From positions 1 to 56,548 of the forward strand of contig NZ_BLAY01000050.1 of assembly GCF_020521235.1 (NCBI RefSeq): 56,548 nt of DNA, in the 5' to 3' direction. Below the pieces are notes generated by a model that ran no database searches, was not told where the DNA came from, and saw nothing but the letters and a program-made list of their open reading frames with translations. The position numbers and the translations under genes were made by a program. Positions 53,137-56,548 of this stretch are shown here, one piece after another. This DNA is from Microseira wollei NIES-4236 (lineage in GTDB: Bacteria > Cyanobacteriota > Cyanobacteriia > Cyanobacteriales > Aerosakkonemataceae). Position 1 is the stretch's first letter; each line of letters opens with the position of its first letter.

Positions 53137-56100
53137 ATGCAATTGACAAAAATTTCATTCGTCGCACTTCTCACCTCTTTGGCGACTGTTTACGTGCCTT
53201 TGAAACTCAATTTGCCAACGTCATTTGCTGATTTACCTGTGTTGGCTCAAACGCAGTCGGATCGGAAAGCAGAAGCCGATCGAATGTTTCAGCAAGGACT
53301 TGAGCAAGCTGGAAATAATCAATTTCCAGCTGCTGTACAGTCTTTTATAGGGGCATTGAAGATTTATAGAGAGATAGGCGATCGCCAGAGTGAAGCCAAT
53401 ACCCTGGGCAGTATGGGTTTAGCTTATTATTCCCTAGAGCAATACCAACAAGCAATTGAGTTCTATCAGCAGGCTTTGGCAATTGCACGATCGATTGGCG
53501 ATCGCAAAGGCGAAGCTGCTTCTTTGGGGAACCTGGGTAATGCTTACTCAGACTTGGGGCAATATCAGCAGGCACTGACGTTTTATCAGCAGGCTTTGGC
53601 AATTGCACGATCGATTGGCGATCGCAAAGGCGAAGCTGCTTCTTTGGGGAACCTGGGTAATGCTTACTCAGACTTGAGGCAATATCAGCAGGCACTGACG
53701 TTTTATCAGCAGGCTTTGGCAATTGCACGAGAAATAGGCGATCGCAAAGTCGAAGCTGCTTCTGTAGACAACCTGGGTAATGCTTACTCAGACTTGGGGC
53801 AATATCAGCAGGCACTGACGTTTTATCAGCAGGCTTTGGCAATTGCACGAGAAATAGGCTACGCAAGAGTAGAAGCCGCTTCCTTAAACAATCTGGCACA
53901 GGCTTACGCTAGGTTGGGACAGTACCGACGGACAGTTGAGTTGTCCGAGCAGTCGCTGTTGATTGTACGCCAGCAGGGCGATCGCACAACGGAAGCCACT
54001 CTAATAGGCAATCTGGGTATTGCTTACCACAAGCTGAGACAATACCAAAAGGCAATAGAATTTTCTGAGCAGGCACTGGATCGCGCACGCCAAATTGGCG
54101 ATCGGATTGGGGAAGCCAATGCTCTAAGTAATTTAGGCAATTCCTACGACGCCCTGGGACAGTACAAGCGGGCAATTGAGTTCCACCAGCAGTGTCTGGC
54201 TATTAACCGGGAGCTAGGCGATCGCTCAAGGGAAGCCGGTTCTCTGCTTCATCTGGGCCACGTTCACTATTCTTTAGAGCAATTCCAGCAGGCGATGGCG
54301 TTTTATCAACAGTCCCTGGCTATTTCACGGGAAATTCGCGCTCGCACCGGGGAAGCCTATGCTTTAGGTGGTCTAGGTAATGCTTTCGGATCTCTAGGGC
54401 AATATGCCAGGGCGATAGAGTTGCATCAACAGTCCCTGGCTATTTCACGGGACATTGGCGATCGCTCAGGTGTTGGTTCTGCCTTGAACAATTTGGGAGA
54501 AGATTACAGCAGATTGCAAGCGAGTGAGGTACAGCCAAATGGCTTTGTTTGTGTAGCGGCACCCTTAAGGGTGCCGCTACACAAACGAAGGTGTACCTCA
54601 TGCGACTGCAATCCGCTATATCGTCACCTGGGGCAATACCAGCAGGCGATCGAGTTGCATCAGCAGGCACTAGCAATTAAGCGGGAAATTGGCGATCGCG
54701 ATGGAGAATATAAGTCCCTGGGTAATCTAGGTGTGGCTTACTTTTCCGTGGGGCAATACCAGCAGGCGGTAGAGTTTTATCAGCAGTCATTGGCTATTGC
54801 ACGGGAAATTGGCGATCGCGATGGAGAATCTGATTCCCTGGGTAATCTAGGTCTGGCTTTCTCTTCTGTGGGTCAAAACCAGCAGGCGATCGAGTTTTAT
54901 CAGCAGGCACTAGCAATTGACCGGGAAATCGGGAAACGCGACGGACAAGCCAGTACCCTGGTAAATTTGGGCAATGCTTACCGCGCTCTGGGTCAAAACG
55001 AGCGGGCGATAGAGGTTCAGCAGCAGGCTTTAGCCATTGCACGGGAAATAGGCGATCGCCTTGGGGAATCCCACTCACTCGGCAATCTGGGCATTGTTTA
55101 CGATATCCAGGGGCAATATGCCAGGGCAATAGAGTTGTATCAGCAGTCGCTGGCTATTGCACGGGAAATTGGCGATCGCGATGGAGAAAGGATTGGTCTG
55201 AGCAATATAGGAGCTGCTTTGTTAAAGTCTGGCAATCTCGCAGATGCAACAGAAGCACTCCGTAGCGCAATTGAAATTGCGGAATCTCTCCGCCCTGGAT
55301 TAAGCGACGCCAATAAAGTGTCAATTTTTGACAAGCAAGCTCGTACCTACGACCTACAGCAAGCAGCCCTCATCGCCCTCAATCAACCCAATGCAGCACT
55401 AGAAATTGCCGAACGGGGGCGGGCAAGGGCGTTTGTCGAGTTATTAGCCCAACGGTTCTCTTCTACTTCAACGACTCAATTGCAGCCGCCCAAGTCACTA
55501 ACGCTCCAGCAAATTCAACAAATCGCTCAAGCACAAAAAGCTACCCTGATTCAATATTCGATTATCTATGAAGATTTCCACATTCAAGGCAGTATTGAAA
55601 GCCAAGAATCAAAACTCTATATCTGGGTAATCAAGCCTACAGGTGAAGTTACTTTTCGCCAAGTTGACCTTAAACCTTTGTGGCAGCAACAAAATACATC
55701 TTTAGCAAATCTCGTTCCCGATAGCCGTCAATCGATTGGCGTCAGAAGTCGCGGTCAAAACCAACAGCAGCTAGCTTTTCTCCCCGGCGATTTGGTCAAA
55801 CTCAACACCGACGCCCCTGATTCGGAGCCTTGGGAGGTGGTAGCAGTTGATACTACTGCCAGAATGCTCACAATTAGACAATCTTCCTTTCCCCCAGATG
55901 TGACTCTAAAACGCCCAATCGCTGATGTAGCAGCTAAAGTAGAGTCTCGCCGCAGCAATAACCCCCGCTTGCAGAAACTCTATCAGTTGCTGATTCAACC
56001 AATTTCTGACCTATTACCAAGTGACCCCAACGCCCGCGTTATCTTTATTCCCCAATCGCAATTATTTCTAGTTCCTTTTACCGCTCTTCAAGATGCTCAA

Positions 56101-56457
56101 GGGAAATATTTAATCGAGAAACACACTATCCTCACCGCCCCAGCAATTCAAGTTCTGGAATTAACCCATCGGCGACGGCAACAAGTGCCAGGAAATGCTA
56201 AAAATATCCTCATAATTGGCAATCCTACAATGCCCAAAATCTCCCTCATGCCAGGAGAAGCACCACAGCAGTTAGCAGCTTTGCCGAATGCGGAAAGGGA
56301 AGCTGTTGCGATCGCCTCTATTTTCAATACCCAACCCCTAATCGGCAACCAAGCTGTAAAATCTGCTGTAGTGGCAAAATTGCCCACAGCTAGAATTATT
56401 CATCTAGCCACCCACGGGTTGGTGAACTACCCACCGTCAAGCGGAGTACCGCTATGA
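53137..56457 (+). CDS. TPR-CHAT protein, 3' end interrupted by an insertion sequence
   Basis: About 1100 residues are readable. A signal-like N-terminus (ISFVALLTSLATVYVPLKLN) is followed by about 16 kinesin-light-chain-type TPRs of 40 residues (AIEFYQQALAIAREIGDRDG) from 50 to 700. A linker comes next, and the CHAT domain begins near 780. The catalytic His1093 is in HLATHGL; then the frame enters an IS200/IS605 end (56423), and the catalytic Cys is missing. The four TPRs at 53461-53880 are almost identical at DNA level. A 38-residue element (QASEVQPNGFVCVAAPLRVP and following) interrupts the array between SRL and GQYQQ. It is the last gene of the cluster. Confidence 0.88.
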   Translation: MQLTKISFVALLTSLATVYVPLKLNLPTSFADLPVLAQTQSDRKAEADRMFQQGLEQAGNNQFPAAVQSFIGALKIYREIGDRQSEANTLGSMGLAYYSLEQYQQAIEFYQQALAIARSIGDRKGEAASLGNLGNAYSDLGQYQQALTFYQQALAIARSIGDRKGEAASLGNLGNAYSDLRQYQQALTFYQQALAIAREIGDRKVEAASVDNLGNAYSDLGQYQQALTFYQQALAIAREIGYARVEAASLNNLAQAYARLGQYRRTVELSEQSLLIVRQQGDRTTEATLIGNLGIAYHKLRQYQKAIEFSEQALDRARQIGDRIGEANALSNLGNSYDALGQYKRAIEFHQQCLAINRELGDRSREAGSLLHLGHVHYSLEQFQQAMAFYQQSLAISREIRARTGEAYALGGLGNAFGSLGQYARAIELHQQSLAISRDIGDRSGVGSALNNLGEDYSRLQASEVQPNGFVCVAAPLRVPLHKRRCTSCDCNPLYRHLGQYQQAIELHQQALAIKREIGDRDGEYKSLGNLGVAYFSVGQYQQAVEFYQQSLAIAREIGDRDGESDSLGNLGLAFSSVGQNQQAIEFYQQALAIDREIGKRDGQASTLVNLGNAYRALGQNERAIEVQQQALAIAREIGDRLGESHSLGNLGIVYDIQGQYARAIELYQQSLAIAREIGDRDGERIGLSNIGAALLKSGNLADATEALRSAIEIAESLRPGLSDANKVSIFDKQARTYDLQQAALIALNQPNAALEIAERGRARAFVELLAQRFSSTSTTQLQPPKSLTLQQIQQIAQAQKATLIQYSIIYEDFHIQGSIESQESKLYIWVIKPTGEVTFRQVDLKPLWQQQNTSLANLVPDSRQSIGVRSRGQNQQQLAFLPGDLVKLNTDAPDSEPWEVVAVDTTARMLTIRQSSFPPDVTLKRPIADVAAKVESRRSNNPRLQKLYQLLIQPISDLLPSDPNARVIFIPQSQLFLVPFTALQDAQGKYLIEKHTILTAPAIQVLELTHRRRQQVPGNAKNILIIGNPTMPKISLMPGEAPQQLAALPNAEREAVAIASIFNTQPLIGNQAVKSAVVAKLPTARIIHLATHGLVNYPPSSGVPL
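53461..53880 (+). repeat. 120-bp tandem TPR-coding repeats
   Basis: Four TPR units of exactly 120 bp, beginning near 53466, 53586, 53706 and 53826, are almost identical. The first two units share over 100 identical bases in a row. This indicates recent amplification or gene conversion. Confidence 0.85.
54504..54617 (-). repeat. 114-bp palindromic element inserted in the TPR-CHAT gene
   Basis: The inverse-orientation copy of the element at 52297-52410. The core GTAGCGGCACCCTTAAGGGT... is a near-perfect palindrome. The insert encodes 38 residues and leaves the TPR frame intact on both sides. Confidence 0.85.
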
Positions 56458-56548
56458 CGGGGGCTTCCAACTTCAACCGGAACAGCATCCAGCAAAACCG
56501 AAGTTTTACCAGGTTGACTTACATTCCGTCCATTGGCAGACGCGCTAG
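56423..56548 (-). mobile_element. right end of a second IS200/IS605 (IS1341-type) element, runs off the window
   Basis: It begins with the same GTGAACTACC boundary as at 45192 and has the same hairpin style: CCGTCA-AGCGG loop CCGCT-A-TGACGG, with a single A bulge (56434-56460). Confidence 0.75.
56427..56546 (-). CDS. tnpB: TnpB, C-terminal 39 residues (partial)
   Basis: The minus-strand frame entering from the window end reads SASANGRNVSQPGKTSVLLD, then AVPVEVGSPRHSGTPLDGG and TAG at 56429-56427. This matches the usual C-terminal tail of IS1341-type TnpB; compare VSANGGEVRPRLGRKSVLRH in the TnpB at 45206-46429. The rest lies beyond the window. Confidence 0.75.
   Translation of the reverse strand, partial: SASANGRNVSQPGKTSVLLDAVPVEVGSPRHSGTPLDGG

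Noticed and set aside
54440-54676. Minus-strand ORF in the TPR-CHAT gene with similarity to the DUF928 N-terminus
   Set aside because: The similarity is due only to the shared palindromic element, which is open on both strands; not a gene.
1-56548. tRNA or rRNA genes
   Set aside because: No T-loop consensus with a matching acceptor stem and no rRNA-like stretches were found on reading; a dedicated tRNA scan was not possible.

Overview
The window is chromosomal DNA of a filamentous cyanobacterium, most likely of the Oscillatoria/Microcoleus type. The reasons are many HIP1 octamers (GCGATCGC), a SigC-type group 2 sigma factor, HemJ, a LabA-like NYN protein, CHAT, CHASE2, DUF1822 and DUF928 proteins, exosortase-sorted surface proteins, and abundant heptameric repeats (TAATGGC, TTAGCCA and similar). 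Core genes (pheS, leuA, glmU, priA, surE, hemJ, recQ, sigC) are scattered singly among toxin-antitoxin genes, decayed genes and small repeat elements. I recognised no rRNA, tRNA or CRISPR array.

Layout. 1-5.3 kb: a vanadium-haloperoxidase-like enzyme cut by the window edge, a VapBC pair whose antitoxin carries an extra N-terminal domain, two unknown genes, a 58-codon ribbon-helix-helix gene and several small inverted-repeat elements. 5.3-9.5 kb: a broken metallophosphoesterase and a NACHT-HEAT gene that lacks its P-loop and is frameshifted. 10-12.8 kb: a co-directional DUF1611 / SRPBCC / enolase-superfamily epimerase set resembling the DgcN-DgcA route for D-glutamate. 12.9-17.4 kb: hemJ, a toxin-antitoxin graveyard, surE and pheS. 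17.6-25.5 kb: Uma2, a RecQ-like helicase, a 123-bp tandem array directly in front of a glycerophosphodiesterase gene, a PIN/DUF104 pair, leuA and a LabA-like gene. 26.5-30.7 kb: a CHASE2 sensor Ser/Thr kinase with a C-terminal 14-residue repeat, and glmU. 30.8-33.5 kb: a transposon graveyard. 33.5-40.6 kb: HD-GYP response regulator (with a CRP-like palindrome upstream), GNAT, sigC, priA and an RHH protein. 40.8-48 kb: two tandem surface proteins, a TPR lipoprotein-like or periplasmic protein, and a duplicated SdrD-type surface gene split by a TnpB-only insertion sequence.

48-56.5 kb is the most interesting block: five plus-strand genes in a row encoding a sigma-70-like protein, a DUF1822 protein, a CHAT-protease/CHASE2 membrane protein, an exported DUF928 protein and a large TPR-CHAT protein. 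They look like one functional unit: a transcription factor, a membrane sensor-protease and an exported or scaffold TPR-protease. To my knowledge its role is not established. Two of the five genes carry, in opposite orientation, the same 114-bp imperfect palindrome inserted in frame (38 codons each). The last gene is cut inside its CHAT domain by an IS200/IS605-type end with the same boundary as the element at 45.2 kb.
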